Shown here piece after piece: positions 15,380 to 26,900 of a stretch of DNA of 64,000 nucleotides. Under the pieces are notes generated by a model, which saw only the letters and a program-made list of their open reading frames with translations, was not told the DNA's origin and ran no database searches. The DNA comes from Eledone cirrhosa (taxonomy: Eukaryota; Mollusca; Cephalopoda; Octopoda; Eledonidae). The DNA is taken from NCBI GenBank assembly GCA_964016885.1, contig OZ024744.1, positions 113,844,215-113,908,214 of the forward strand. The letters are read 5' to 3'. Every line of letters starts with the position of its first letter. The stretch's first letter is position 1. The translations under genes and the position numbers were made by a program.

Positions 15380-18300
15380 ATCCTAGACTAAATTACAGTA
15401 CTGCTACCACATCTGGTACAGTGTTGTTACATACAGAGATCGTAGATTACATTACAGTACTGCTACCACACCTGGTACAGTGTTGTTAAATACAGACATC
15501 CTAGACCACATTACAGTACTGATACCACATCTGGGACAGTGTTGTTATATACAGACATCCTGACCACATTACAGTACTGCTACCACATCAGGGACAGTGT
15601 TGTTACATACAGACATCCTAGACTACATTACAGTACTGCTACCACATCTGGGACAGTCTTGTTATATACAGACATCCTACACCACATTACAGTACTGCTA
15701 CCACATCTGGGACTGTTGTTACATACAGACATCCTAGACAACATTACAGCATTGCTACCACATCTGGGACAGTGTTGTTACATACAGACATCCTAGACCA
15801 CATTACAACATTGCTACCAGATCTAGGACAGTGTTGTTACATACAGACATCCTAGACTACATTACAGTACTGCTACCACATCTGGGACAGTGTTGTTACA
15901 TACAGACATCCTAGACTACGTTACAGTACTGCTACCACATCTGGGACAGTGTTGTTATATACAGACATCCTAGACCACATTACAGCATTGCTACCTCATC
16001 TGGGACAGTGTTGTTATATACAGACATCCTAGACTACAATACAGTACTGCAACCACATGTCGGACAGTGTTGTTACATACAGACATCCTAGACTACATTA
16101 CAGTACTGCTACCACATCTGGCACAGTGTTGTTACATACAGACATCCTAGACCACATTACAGTACTGCTACCATATCTGGGACAGTGTTGTTATATACAG
16201 ACATCCTAGACCACATTACAGTACTGCTACCACATCTGGGACAGTGTTGTTACATACAGACATCCTAGACCACATTACAGTACTGCTACCACATCTGGTA
16301 CAGTGTTGTTATATACAGACATCCTAGACCACATTACAGTACTGCTACCACATCTGGTACAGTGTTGTTATATACAGACATCCTAGACCACATTACAGTA
16401 CTGCTACCACCTCTGGGACAGTGTTGTTACATACAGACATCCTAGACTACATTACAGTACTGCTACAACATCTGGTACAGTGTTGTTACATACAGACATC
16501 CTAGTCTACATTACAGTACTGCTACCACATCTGGGACAGTGTTGTTACATACAGACATCCTAGACTACATTACAGTACTGCTACCACATCTGGTACAGTG
16601 TTGTTATATACAGACATCCTAGACCACATTACAGTACTGCTACCACATGTAGGACAGTGTTGTTACATACAGACATCCTAGACTACATTACAGTACTGCT
16701 ACCACATCTGGGACAGTGTAGTTATATACAGACATCCTAGACCACATTACAGTACTGCTACCACATCTAGGACAGTGTTGTTATATAGACATCCTAGACC
16801 ACATTACAGTACTGCTACCACATCTAGGATAGTGTTGTTACAACATACAGACACCTTAGACCACATTACAGTACTGCTACCACATCTGGTACAGTGTTGT
16901 TATATACAGACATCATAGACTACATTACAGTACTACTACCACATCTGGGACAGTGTTGTTATATACAGACATCCTAGACTACATTACAGTACTGCTACCA
17001 CATCTGGTACAGTATTGTTACATACAGACATCCTAGACCACATTACAGTACTGCTACCACATCTGGGACAGTGTTGTTACATACAGACATCCTAGACTAC
17101 ATTACAGTACTGCTACCACACCTGGGACAGTGTTGTTATATACAGACATCCTAGACCACATTACAGTACTGCTACCACATCTGGGACAGTGTTGTTACAT
17201 ACAGACATCCTAAACGACATTACAGTATTGCTACCACATCTGGGACAGTGTTGTTATATACAGACATCCTAGACAACATTACAGTACTGCTACCACATCA
17301 GGGACAGTGTTGTTACATACAGAGATCCTAGACCACATTACAGTACTGCTACCACATCTGGTACAGTGTTGTTACATACAGAGATCCTAGACCACATTAC
17401 AGTACTGCTACCACATCTGGTACAGTGTTGTTACATACAGACATCCTAGACCACATTACAGTACTACTACCACATCTGGGACAGTGTTGTTACATACAGA
17501 CATCCTAGACAACATTACAGTACTGCTACCACATCAGGGACAGTGTTGTTACATACAGAGATCCTAGACCACATTACAGTACTGCTACCACATCTGGTAC
17601 AGTGTTGTTACATACAGACATCCTAGACCACATTACAGTAATGCTACCACATCTGGTACAGTGTTGTTATATACAGACATCCTAGACTACATTACAGTAC
17701 TGCTACCACATCTGGCACAGTGTTGTTACATACAGACATCCTACACCACATTACAGTACTGCTACCACATCTGGGACTGTTGTTACATACAGACATCCTA
17801 GACAACATTACAGCATTGCTACCACATCTGGGACAGTGTTGTTACATACAGACATCCTAGACTACGTTACAGTACTGCTACCACATCTGGGACAGTGTTG
17901 TTATATACAGACATCCTAGACCACATTACAGCATTGCTACCTCATCTGGGACAGTGTTGTTATATACAGACATCCTAGACTACAATACAGTACTGCAACC
18001 ACATGTCGGACAGTGTTGTTACATACAGACATCCTACACCACATTACAGTACTGCTACCACATCTGGGACTGTTGTTACATACAGACATCCTAGACAACA
18101 TTACAGCATTGCTACCACATCTGGGACAGTGTTGTTACATACAGACATCCTAGACTACGTTACAGTACTGCTACCACATCTAAGACAGTGTTGTTACATA
18201 CAGACATCCTAGACCTCATTACAGCATTGCTACCACATCTGGGACAGTGTTGTTACATACAGACATCCTAGACCACATTACAGTACTGCTACCACATCTG

Positions 18301-18440
18301 GTACAGTATTGTTACATACAGATATCCTAGACTACATTACAGTACTGCTACCACATCTGGGACAGTGTTGTTAAATACAGACATCCTAGACCACATTACA
18401 GTACTGCTACCACATCTAGGACAGTGTTGTTACATACAGA
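15380..18440. repeat. Satellite higher-order block, copy 2 (3121-bp spacing)
   Basis: Partner of 12260-15370. The shared rare variants are nearly unchanged, so this is the youngest large duplication visible inside the array. Confidence 0.8.
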
Positions 18441-20049
18441 CATCCTAGACTACATTACAGTACTGCTACCACATCTAGGACAGTGTTGTTACATACAGAC
18501 ATCCTAGACCACATTACAGTTCTGCTACCACATCTGGGACAGTGTCGTTACATACAGACATCCTAGACCACATTACAGTACTGCTACCACATCTGGGACA
18601 GTCTTGTTATATACAGACATCCTAGACTACATTACAGTACTGCTACCACATCTGGGACAGTGTTGTTACATATAGACTTCCTAGACCACATTACAGTACT
18701 TCTACCACATCTTGGACAGTGTTGTTACATACAGACATCCTAGACCACATTACAGTACTGCTACAACATCTGGAACAGTGTTGTTATATACAGACATCCT
18801 AGACTACATTACAGTACTGCTACCACATCTGGTACAGTGTTGTTACATACAGACATCCTAGACCACATTACAGTACTGCTACCACATCTGGGACAGTGTT
18901 GTTACATACAGAGATCCTAGATTACGTTACAGTACTGCTACAACATCTGGGACAGTGTTGTTACACTCAGACATCCTAGACCACATTACAGTACTGCTAC
19001 CACATCTGGGACAGTGTTGTTACATACAGACATCCTAGACCACATTACAGTACTGCTACCACATCTGGGACAGTGTTGTTACATACAGACATGCTAGACT
19101 ACATTACAGTACTGCTACAACATCTGGTACAGTTTTGTTACATACAGACATCCTAGACCACATAACCGTACCGCTACCACATCTGGGACAGTGTTGTTAC
19201 ATACAGACATCCTAGACTACATTACAGTACTGCTACCACATCTGGGACAGTGTTGTTACATACAGACATCCTAGACCACATTACAATACTGCTACCACAT
19301 CTGGGACAGTGTTGTTACATACAGACATCCTAGACTACGTTACAGTACTGCTACCACATCTAGGACAGTGTTGTTATATACAGACATCCTAGACCACATT
19401 ACAGTACTGCTACCACATCTGGGACAGTGTTGTTACATACAGACATCCTAGACTACATTACAGTACTGCTACCACACCTAGGACAGTGTTGTTACATACA
19501 GACATCATAGACCACATTACAGTACTGCTACAACATGTGGGACAGTGTTGTTACATACAGAGATCCTAGACCACATTACAGTACTGCTACCACATCTAGG
19601 ACAGTGTTGTTACATACAGACATCCTAGACCACATTACAGTACTGCTACCACATCTGTGACAGTGTTGTTACATACAGACATCCTAGACCACATTACAGT
19701 ACTGCTACCACATCTGGGACAGTGTTGTTACATACAGACATCCTAGACTACATTACAGTACTGCTACCACATCTAGGACAGTGTTGTTACATACAGACAT
19801 CCTAGACCACATTACAGTACTGCTACCAGATCTGGTACAGTGTTGTTACATACAGACATCCTAGACCACATTACAGTACTGCTACCACACGTGGGACAGT
19901 GTTGTTACATACAGACATCCTAGACCACATTACAGTACTGCTACCACATGTGGGACAGTGTTGTTATATACAGACTTCCTAGACCACATTACTGCATTGC
20001 TACTGCCTGTCTCTCCCCTATGTATATGTATTTGTGGTTATATAGATAT

Positions 20050-20237
20050 GATGGGCACAAATGGTTTGTCTTTGAAAATGGAAGGCAGATTGTATGATGC
20101 CTGTAGAGGATCAGCAATGTTACATGGCAGTCAGACCTGGACATCGTGTGCAGAGGACCTGCGCCAATTGGAAAGAAATGAAGCATGCCTGCTCCGATGG
20201 TTGTGTAGTAGAAATATACACGAATGCCAACACATAA
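20050..20237 (+). pseudogene. Family A LINE, ORF fragment at right edge of satellite
   Basis: After the last satellite unit (ending near 20003) and about 45 bp of unassigned sequence, the family A LINE resumes in the same orientation as at 1-243: NGLSLKMEGRLYDAC, SAMLHGSQTW, EDLRQLERNEACLLRWLCS. It covers the same LINE segment as the left flank but is clearly diverged from it. The two flanks are therefore paralogous copies of one segment rather than the two halves of one interrupted copy. Reading stops at about 'HECQHI', where an inverted LINE fragment begins. Confidence 0.85.
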
Positions 20238-20834
20238 GCATCCCCTTTACCTTTGTAGCAATTTATGAGCATACTCTTGCTCCAGACTTTGGGTATGGAC
20301 ACCACCACATATAGCTTGATTGACGATGCGTGCAACCTGTTTAGTGCCTACTTCTCCTGAGGCCTTCAGCCTCTCAGCATCTATACCTGACGGTTCAGCA
20401 ACCTTACCCCTTTTCATTTCTTTAATTGCCTCTTTGACTCTATAATAATCAATCTCAATAGATGGCCCCTCTGTCAGGTCTACTGGGGGTAATTTCTCTC
20501 TCTCCCATTCATTCTGAACATTCATTGGTCTCTCATAGTGACATTTCCAGGCCTCCTTTTTCTAATCATCAGTGACATTAAGAACACCGGCATCATTCCG
20601 GACACATTTATCTCCAACAACATCCTGATTTGCACTGACACACTGCCTTGCAATGCGGAACACCGCACGTCTCTGACCTTCCCGTTGCAGAACATTGGTA
20701 AACCAGCTACTCTCAGCCTTCCTGAGTGCTAAGTACCCCTGATGTCTAGCTTCTCTCTTAGTGGCTGTGTATCGGTGTGTAGCCTTCCATGCTAGTCTTT
20801 TGTCTTTAATGGCTCTATCTACTGTGCTGCAAAA
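20238..20834 (-). pseudogene. Inverted internal family A LINE fragment (linker to RT start)
   Basis: On the minus strand this reads, from 20834 downward, as the region between the endonuclease and RT domains and the first part of the RT: RAIKDKRLAWKA, FRIARQCVS, GDKCVRND, then IKEMKRGKVAEPSGIDAERL and, after a frameshift, INCYKGKGDA. These match the forward copies at 24.0-24.5 and 32.0-32.6 kb. It has neither a LINE 3' end nor a tail, and it lies inside the forward LINE piece: the forward reading stops at 20237 (cataag) and resumes at 20836 (gtaaacgg) with no clear loss. An ordinary target-primed insertion would carry the 3' end, so recombination or capture is more likely. Confidence 0.8.
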
Positions 20835-21448
20835 TGTAAACGGTCTAAGTGAGAATTTAGGAATAAGAGGGATCAGATGTTGTTTACTTGAGAGATTACG
20901 TTGGTATAGTCATGTGATACATATGAAAGACATCAGCTGTATAAAAAAAGTAATGGAAGTTATGGAGTAGGTAGAACCAGAAAAACCTGGGACAACATGA
21001 TAAAATCCAATCTTGCACACTTGCACCTCTCTAAGACAATGTTACTGGACCGAGATCTTTGGCACCACGCAGTAATACAGAAGACACGCCTTCCCTACGC
21101 GCAAAGTTAAACCTACAGTCAGTAGGCACCTCTTCACCCAAAATACACCCCGCACCCCCTACCCCATCCACCCACTTCCATCCACTGTAAAGTAGCCATG
21201 TTGGTGACAACAAAAAGCACCCAGTCCACACTGTAAAGTGGTCGTGTAGGAGATACAGTAAAAAGGCTCCCAGCCCACACTGTAAATGTGGTTGGTGTTA
21301 GGAAGGGCATCCAACTATAGAAAATGTGCCAGATACAGTTCTATACAAGTGAGATACGGTCACCCCACCAATCTTGCCTCAAGAGGGACAATCCTGTCTA
21401 ACCCATGTTAGTGTGGAAGATGGATGTTAAACGATGATGATGATGATA
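20835..21448 (+). pseudogene. Family A LINE, end of ORF and 3' region
   Basis: The forward reading resumes with LSENLGIRGIRCC, RLRWYSHVIHMKD and CIKKVMEV, frameshifted. It then passes into the non-coding 3' region typical of this family: 'aaagcacccagtccacactg', 'ggttggtgttaggaagggca' and finally 'gttaaacgatgatgatgatg'. The GAT-rich terminus marks the true 3' end of the element. Together with 20050-20237 it forms one copy interrupted by the inverted fragment. Confidence 0.85.
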
Positions 21449-22569
21449 GATGTTATCTATCTATATACTAATTTCAACAATGTTAGTATTCCGTGTGTCA
21501 TAATTCTCGATTATCATTGGTTCATAGGTTTCAAACGACTCCGCCCACCCCAACGACGCCAAACTTAAATTAATATGCAAAATGCCAATGAGGGAGTGAG
21601 AGGGGAGAGTAAGAAACAGAGAGACAAAGTGAACGCTGTGACTATTACCATGTGTGCGTGTGTATGTACGTGCACGTATGTTTATGTGTGTGTGCATACG
21701 TGCAGCGTTCAACAAAGTAAAAAACTATCAACATGTGTGTGTGTGCGTGTGTAAGTTTGCGTGTGTGTGCACGTTTCCATCCGTGTATGTGTGTGTACGT
21801 GGGGCATTCCACAATTGCCATGCAGTTTATATGTCTTTGTGTCTGTCTGTCAGTCTAACATACACAGAGTTGTGAAGGGAGTAAATAGGGACCTTTTTTT
21901 ACATTGACGGACATCTTTTATATTTATTATTGTGTCATTTTTTTTACAATTGCTCGAAATGAATACTGATAATAAAAGCAATTCGACTTTATCAAACAGT
22001 GAACTACAGCGGCGACGGCATGCAGCCAGCAATGAAAAAAAACAGGCCGAACAGCGCCATCGGAACGCCGAACTTCAGAGGCGAGACGTGCCGCCATGAA
22101 TGAAGAGGAGCTGGCTGAACAATGGCAATGAAACACTAGAGCCAAGCAGCGACGGCGCGCTGCGATGGTTGAAGACGAACTGGCTGAGCATCATCTTTTA
22201 TATTAATTATCTATATCTATATCTACATATAATATAAAAGATAGGAACTTCCATCATCCTTTTGAGAAACGTGGAACAACCACGTCTATGCAATGATACA
22301 CGTTTTACAGTCAGGCAGAAGATGAACCATCTCCTAGAGGTCACTATTCTAGGTGGGAGCACCTAGTATTGTTCATATACTATGCACAAATGGTACAACG
22401 AAGAATCTGGTATATCTGGAAGATTTTTTTTTACTGTTTTCTGTATCACACAGACACCACGGACTCGCCTCATACTGTAACCAGACAAACATCCAATACA
22501 GTCATTTTCTCTTTTACCTGTCTTCTCTTATCATCTGTTTACCCGGGCGAAGCTGGGTACGTCAGCTAG
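21449..22569 (+). mobile_element. Helitron-like element 1, decayed
   Basis: The right end is diagnostic: an 18-nt hairpin, ACCCGGGCGAAGCTGGGT (22541-22558), followed by a short spacer and CTAG (22566-22569), then T. Helitron-family elements end in CTRR after a short hairpin and insert between A and T. The interior holds a remnant of a basic, arginine-rich coding segment (21958-22098) like the N-terminus of Helitron replicase-helicase proteins, plus TG-rich low-complexity sequence (21650-21800). No helicase domain remains. The left end is not resolved; I placed it after the LINE tail at 21448. Confidence 0.65.
21958..22200 (+). pseudogene. Remnant of Helitron Rep/helicase N-terminal segment
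   Basis: From ATG at 21959 the reading is MNTDNKSNSTLSNSELQRRR, continuing with HAASNEKKQAEQRHRNAEL and a stop near 22099. The next ~100 bp still read in fragments as repeated 'EELAEQ' and 'RRRAAM' blocks. Repeated arginine- and glutamate-rich blocks of this kind precede the replication initiator domain in Helitron ORFs of many invertebrates. Neither the HUH nuclease motif nor the helicase is present, so the product would be inactive. The assignment rests on general resemblance and on the adjacent Helitron end. Confidence 0.5.
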
Positions 22570-23485
22570 TATATATAAAACTGAGGATGTCTGTCTGTGT
22601 GTGTGTGTGAGTTTGAATCCCTAAAACTAGAGAACCACCTAACCGATTGCTTTCAAACTTTACACATGTAATACTTATGTTTCAGGGAGTGTTCTGAGCA
22701 AAAAAATTTCAAATTTTCAATGCCCTAGGGACCACATTAAGCGATTTATCGATCTCTCTCTATAATTCTTAGTCGTTCTCTTTTTAGATAGATACATACA
22801 TATAACGTCGCGCCCTTATAATATCTGTCTGTATGTCTGATTACGTCACTTCCATGAAGATGTCTGTGTGTGTGGGTGTGTGTGTCTGTGAGTTTGAATC
22901 CCTAAAACTCGAGAAGTACCCAACCGATTTTTTTCAAACTTTACATGTGTATTACTTATGTTTCAGGGAGTGTTATGCACATAAAATTCAACTTTTTGAT
23001 CTCCCAGGGCCCGCATTAGGTGAAAAACTGCGTTTTTTAAACTTTTTAGGTTTTTTTTTAGGTGTTACGTCAGACCAATTTCCTTGAAATTGTAACTATG
23101 TATTAGTCAGTCTCTTCTTTATACCATGAGCAAAGAAAATCCAACTTTTTTATGGCCTAGGGCCCGCATTAGGTGAAAAACTTCATTTTTTCAGCTTGTT
23201 AGGGCTTTTTGGAGGCGTTACGTCTAGCTGATTGTCCCGAAATTTCAAGGCATATTATACATATAAAAAAAATTCATTTTCTTGATCTCCTAGGGCCCGC
23301 ATTAGGTGAAAACCTGCATTTTTCCTACTTCATCGAGGAAAATCTTAAAGATTATCCAGCCATCAGAGTATTCGGTTTATTTTCTTTACATATTGTTCAG
23401 GCATGCAGTTTTTCCACGATTATGTCTGTTGGCGGCCCGCGTTCCAAAATACCTTATCCCGTGCAACACCGGGTACCACTGCTAG
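22570..23485 (+). mobile_element. Helitron-like element 2, non-autonomous, internal ~140-bp repeats
   Basis: It starts immediately at the end of element 1 (tatatataaaactgagga...) and ends with a second hairpin, CCCGTGCAACACCGGG (23458-23473), and CTAG (23482-23485). The interior contains the sentence-like module 'gtttgaatccctaaaact' twice (about 22610 and 22893) and 'agggcccgcattaggtgaaa' at about 23007, 23159 and 23291, with a diverged relative near 22724. The only open reading frames are short and unsupported. The two elements sit in tandem, as often seen for Helitrons inserting at another Helitron's AT-rich end. Confidence 0.65.
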
Positions 23486-23509
23486 TATATATATATAGCT
23501 TTTATATAT

Positions 23510-24608
23510 ATATAGATTTCACCCTTATTGAAGAAGGAGATAGATGGACGGTTGTAAACACAAAAGCCTTCCCTAGAGAGGAATGTACCTCCCAACAAAA
23601 GTTAGTTGTCAGCGACCTCACTGTCACAACGAGAGGAACTTGGAAACAGAAGGCAACCTAGAGAAGATCTGGAAGCTGAAAGACCCCTCAGCCAGTAACA
23701 AATTTAAAGATATCTTACTTGATGCCTATGACAGTAAAGAAGAACAGAAAGAGACATTCAATGTAGAAAAGCACTGGGAGTTCTAAAAAATAACTTATTA
23801 AAGGTGACGGACGAGATCTGTGGTTGGAGCAAGACCACAGGAAGAAGGAGAGTGACTTGGTAGATGAGGGAATAAAGGCCAAGAGACAGGCATGAAAAGA
23901 ATGGAAGAATGGGGGAAGTAGGGTACATTACATAGAGACCAGAGGGGAAGCTAGGCGACAAGTATACTTAGCTAGGAGGGAAGCAGAGGATAGAAAATTC
24001 AAGTATGTTTTGCAGTGTGAGGACCAGAAACAGGAGGTGTTCAAGATTGCGAGGCAGTGTGTCAGAGAGAATTTTGATGTCATTGGAGAGAAGTGTATCT
24101 GGAATGATAAAGGTGAGCTTGCCCTCACAAGTGCTGAGAAGAAAGCTGCGTAGAAGAGCCATTATGAAAGATTACTGAATGAGCAGAATGCATGGGAGAA
24201 AGAGACCTTACCCCAAGTGGACCCTATAGAGGGACCAGCAGGGATCAGCAGCAGTGTAGTAAGTAAGGCAATTAAAGATATGAATGTTGGGAAAGCAGCC
24301 GGTCCATTAGGTATAGGTGCCGAGATGTTGAAGGCATCTGGGTCAGTAGGTCACACCATAACCACATGTATTGTTAACCATGTAATACTAGAGGGTCTCA
24401 TACCAAAGGATTGGTGCAGCAGCATCATTGTCAACTGCTACAAGGGTAAAGGAGATGCACTAGATAGAGGAAATTATAGAGGTATAAAGCTAATGGACCA
24501 GGTCATGAAAGTAACAGAAAGAGTTACAGCACAGCTGATTAGGGACCGGGTAAAACTAGGTGAGATGCAGTTTGGGTTTGTGCCAGGAAAAAGCACCACT
24601 GATGCCCT
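23510..24608 (+). pseudogene. Family A LINE copy, 5' part (endonuclease end, linker, RT start)
   Basis: The region starts with the last stretch before the linker (TLIEEGDRWTVVNTK, EECTSQQKLVVSDL), then the linker (KDPSASNKFKDILL, YDSKEEQKET), and continues through several frameshifts to the RT start. From 24217 one frame reads DPIEGPAGISSSVV, GKAAGPLGIGAEMLKASG, NCYKGKGDALDRGNYRGIKL and FGFVPGKSTTDAL, matching RT blocks 1-2. At 24605-24608 (ccct) it is broken by the LTR-like insertion and resumes at 25202. The upstream endonuclease domain is absent, so this is a 5'-truncated copy. Confidence 0.85.
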
Positions 24609-25197
24609 TGTAGTGACCTACAATTCACGGACTCATACATATTCTCCGTTATTTGGCTCAGCCCAGCCAATGAACGCCAGCGGAGGAGAATGTATCTCTA
24701 CGCGCCCTGAGGGAAAAATTCCCGCGTTGAATCGAGAAATCTTCCTCTTGGAGCCCGACAGCGCTAAGGTAAACAACTGCTTTTCTTTCGCCGTGTAATC
24801 ACTGGCCAATATGTAACACAACAATTTAACCACGGCCTGGCAACACTTCAGCCAGTAGACCGTGCCTTCTGAAATCTTAATTTGTTTGTTTTATTTCTCT
24901 TGGCATGCCAGCTCTACAGAGCTCTTCTCAGCTCTACACAGCTCTACCCAACTCATTTTTTGTTAATAAATAATGTAAAACAAGCTAAAGTCGTTGTCGA
25001 AATTCCTATCCTATCTTTCTACCAAACTGGTTACTCATGGCACTATAACTATTACATTACTACTTCTATAACTCTGCTATACTGGTAATTATAATAGGAC
25101 TACTACATCTATATAATACTGCTAAGACGGAGGAGTATATAAGTATGAAATGCTCCTTTAAAATATATATATACATCAACCACACATTTCTGTTAAA
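24609..25197. mobile_element. Probable solo LTR inserted in the LINE, 4-bp target duplication
   Basis: A 589-bp block interrupts the LINE exactly between 'gatgccct' and 'cttccttgtg', which are adjacent in the intact copy at 32.7 kb. The block is flanked by ccct on both sides (24605-24608 and 25198-25201). It begins TGTAGTGACC and ends TGTTAAA, close to the TGTA...TACA ends of Ty3/Gypsy LTRs (compare the LTR at 56461-56923). It contains a TATA-like 'agtatataagta' near the right end and 'aataaa' near 24965. There is no coding capacity. Other insertion types with 4-bp duplications are not excluded. Confidence 0.6.
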
Positions 25198-26735
25198 CCC
25201 TCTTCCTTGTGAGGCAGTTACAGGAAAAGTACCTAGTTAAAAGTAAGCCGCTCTACCTGGAAAAAGCCTTCAACAGAGTGCCGCGCGCTATAATCTGGTG
25301 GGCTCTTAGAAAACTAGGAATAGATGAATGGCTTGTGAAGGCTGTACAAGCAGTATAGGGGAGCAGTCAGCAATGTTAGCGTTAACAATGACTATAGTGA
25401 GGAATGTAGCATACAGGTCGGTGTCCACCAGGGCTCTGTTCTTAGCCCTCTCCTGTTCATTATAGTATTGCAGGCAATAACAGAGGAGTTTAAGATTGGA
25501 TGCCCATGGGAACTTCTGTATGCAGATGATCTTACACTTATAGCTGAATCTATGGTGGAACTACAGAAGAAATTCCAAACATGGAAGCAGGGACTCGAAA
25601 GAAGGGGTCTCAAAGTCAACCTGTCAAAGACTAAGGTCCTCGTAAGTAGAAGAGAAAACAGAATCCCTCAGGGAAATGACCTTGCTCAGTATGTAGGAAA
25701 GGTGTAGGTAGAAATTGTATCCTCTGCCCCAAATGCAAACAATGGGTACACAAGAGATGTAGTGGGATCTCAGGAAGTTTAGAATGTAGGCTTCGCATGT
25801 AACAGTTCCAGCAGGACAGTAAGCAGCAAACAACCACAGGAAGCAAGCACTACCAAATTCTGGGAGGGCTCTGTAGAAACAGTAAACAGCTTCTGCTACC
25901 TAGGTGACCAAATTAGCAGCAGAGGTAGGTGTTCTGAAAGTACAGTAACCAGGGTAAGAACGGGATGGAAGAAGTTCAGGGAGCTACTGCCACTGCTAGC
26001 TGCAAAAGGCTTTTTCTCTCAGAATAAAGGCATATTGTATGATGAGTGCATATGAACAGCAATGTTACATGGTAGTGAGACCTAGGCATTGTGTGTAGAA
26101 GACCTGCGCAGATCAGAAAGAAACAAAGCTTGCATGCTCCGAATTGAGAGAGAGACTGAGCATAAGCGGAATCAAATGCTGTGTGCAGGAGAGGAGGTTG
26201 CATTGGTATGGACGTGTGATGTGTATGAAGGTTGACAGCTGCATAAAAAGCTGCAGAGCACTAGAAGTCAATGGAAGCTGCGGAGTGAGGAGACCCAAGA
26301 AGACCTGGGATGAGGTGAGAAAAGCCGACCATAGCCAATTACACCTTTCAAAGGCGATGACACACGACTGTGACCTCTGGCGTCACGCAGTAATACAGAA
26401 GACCCGACTTCCCACGGGTACAAGCCGAAGCTGAAGCATATAGACAATATTCCCCCACCCCCTCTCACTGTAAAGTGGTCGTGGAGGTGTCACGACAAAA
26501 AAGCACCCAGTCCACACTGTAAACTGGTCATGTAGGTGTCATGGTAAAAAGCACCCAGCACTCACTGTAAATGAGGTTGGTGTTAGGAAGGGCATCCAGC
26601 TGTAGAAATCAAGCCAGAATCAGTTCTGTATGAACAAGACATGGTCACCTGACCTGGCATAGCCCACAACAGGACAACCTATCTAACTCATGCTAGTGTG
26701 GAAGAGTGGACATAAAACAGTGATGATGATAGTGA
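25198..26735 (+). pseudogene. Family A LINE copy, RT core, zinc finger and 3' end
   Basis: This continues the copy broken at 24608. RT blocks are visible: PLYLEKAFNRVPRAIIWWAL (with a short deletion after LYL), a frameshifted block ending GSVLSPLLFI, and the catalytic motif YADD at 25519-25530 within LLYADDLTLIAES. The segment SKTKVLVSRRENR follows, then the degraded Cys-rich finger and the C-terminal domain. About 40 bp encoding the MCNSN-RERQS stretch are missing near 26141. The 3' region (26420-26735) carries the family's conserved sequence and ends in GATGATG. The catalytic residues survive but the frames are broken many times, so it is inactive. Confidence 0.88.
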
Positions 26736-26775
26736 TGATATTTTTCCCTCTCCTATACACGAAAGTGCAGGATAG

Positions 26776-26900
<125 letters not shown>

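Larger units (their letters stand above)
244..20003. repeat. 59-bp satellite array, about 330 units
   Basis: A head-to-tail array with a 59-bp period; 'gacatcctag' recurs at 301, 360 and so on. The unit runs roughly cagtgttgttacatacagac / atcctagaccacattacagt / actgctaccacatctggga. Units differ by a few substitutions (gaccac/gactac/gacaac, tctggga/tctagga/tctggta, gttacata/gttatata/gttaaata) and rare short indels (gggactgttgtt, gttatatagac, gttacaacatac). About 19.76 kb divided by 59 gives roughly 335 units. Because 59 is not a multiple of 3, short 66-86 codon ORFs appear repeatedly but cycle through frames and end at the same places; I do not regard them as genes. No other element interrupts the array. 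I cannot say whether the satellite has been described. Confidence 0.97.

Noticed and set aside
1575..18212. Recurring 66-86 codon ORFs with 'LLYTDILD' and 'YRHPR' phrases
   Set aside because: These are artefacts of the 59-bp satellite read in rotating frames; they start and end at chance variants of the unit.
244..20003. CRISPR-like array
   Set aside because: There are no unique spacers between repeats; the whole 59-bp unit repeats head to tail, and the context is eukaryotic.
24217..24798. 193-codon ORF as a gene
   Set aside because: The first part is LINE reverse transcriptase and the last ~60 codons come from the LTR-like insertion, so the reading is an accidental fusion.
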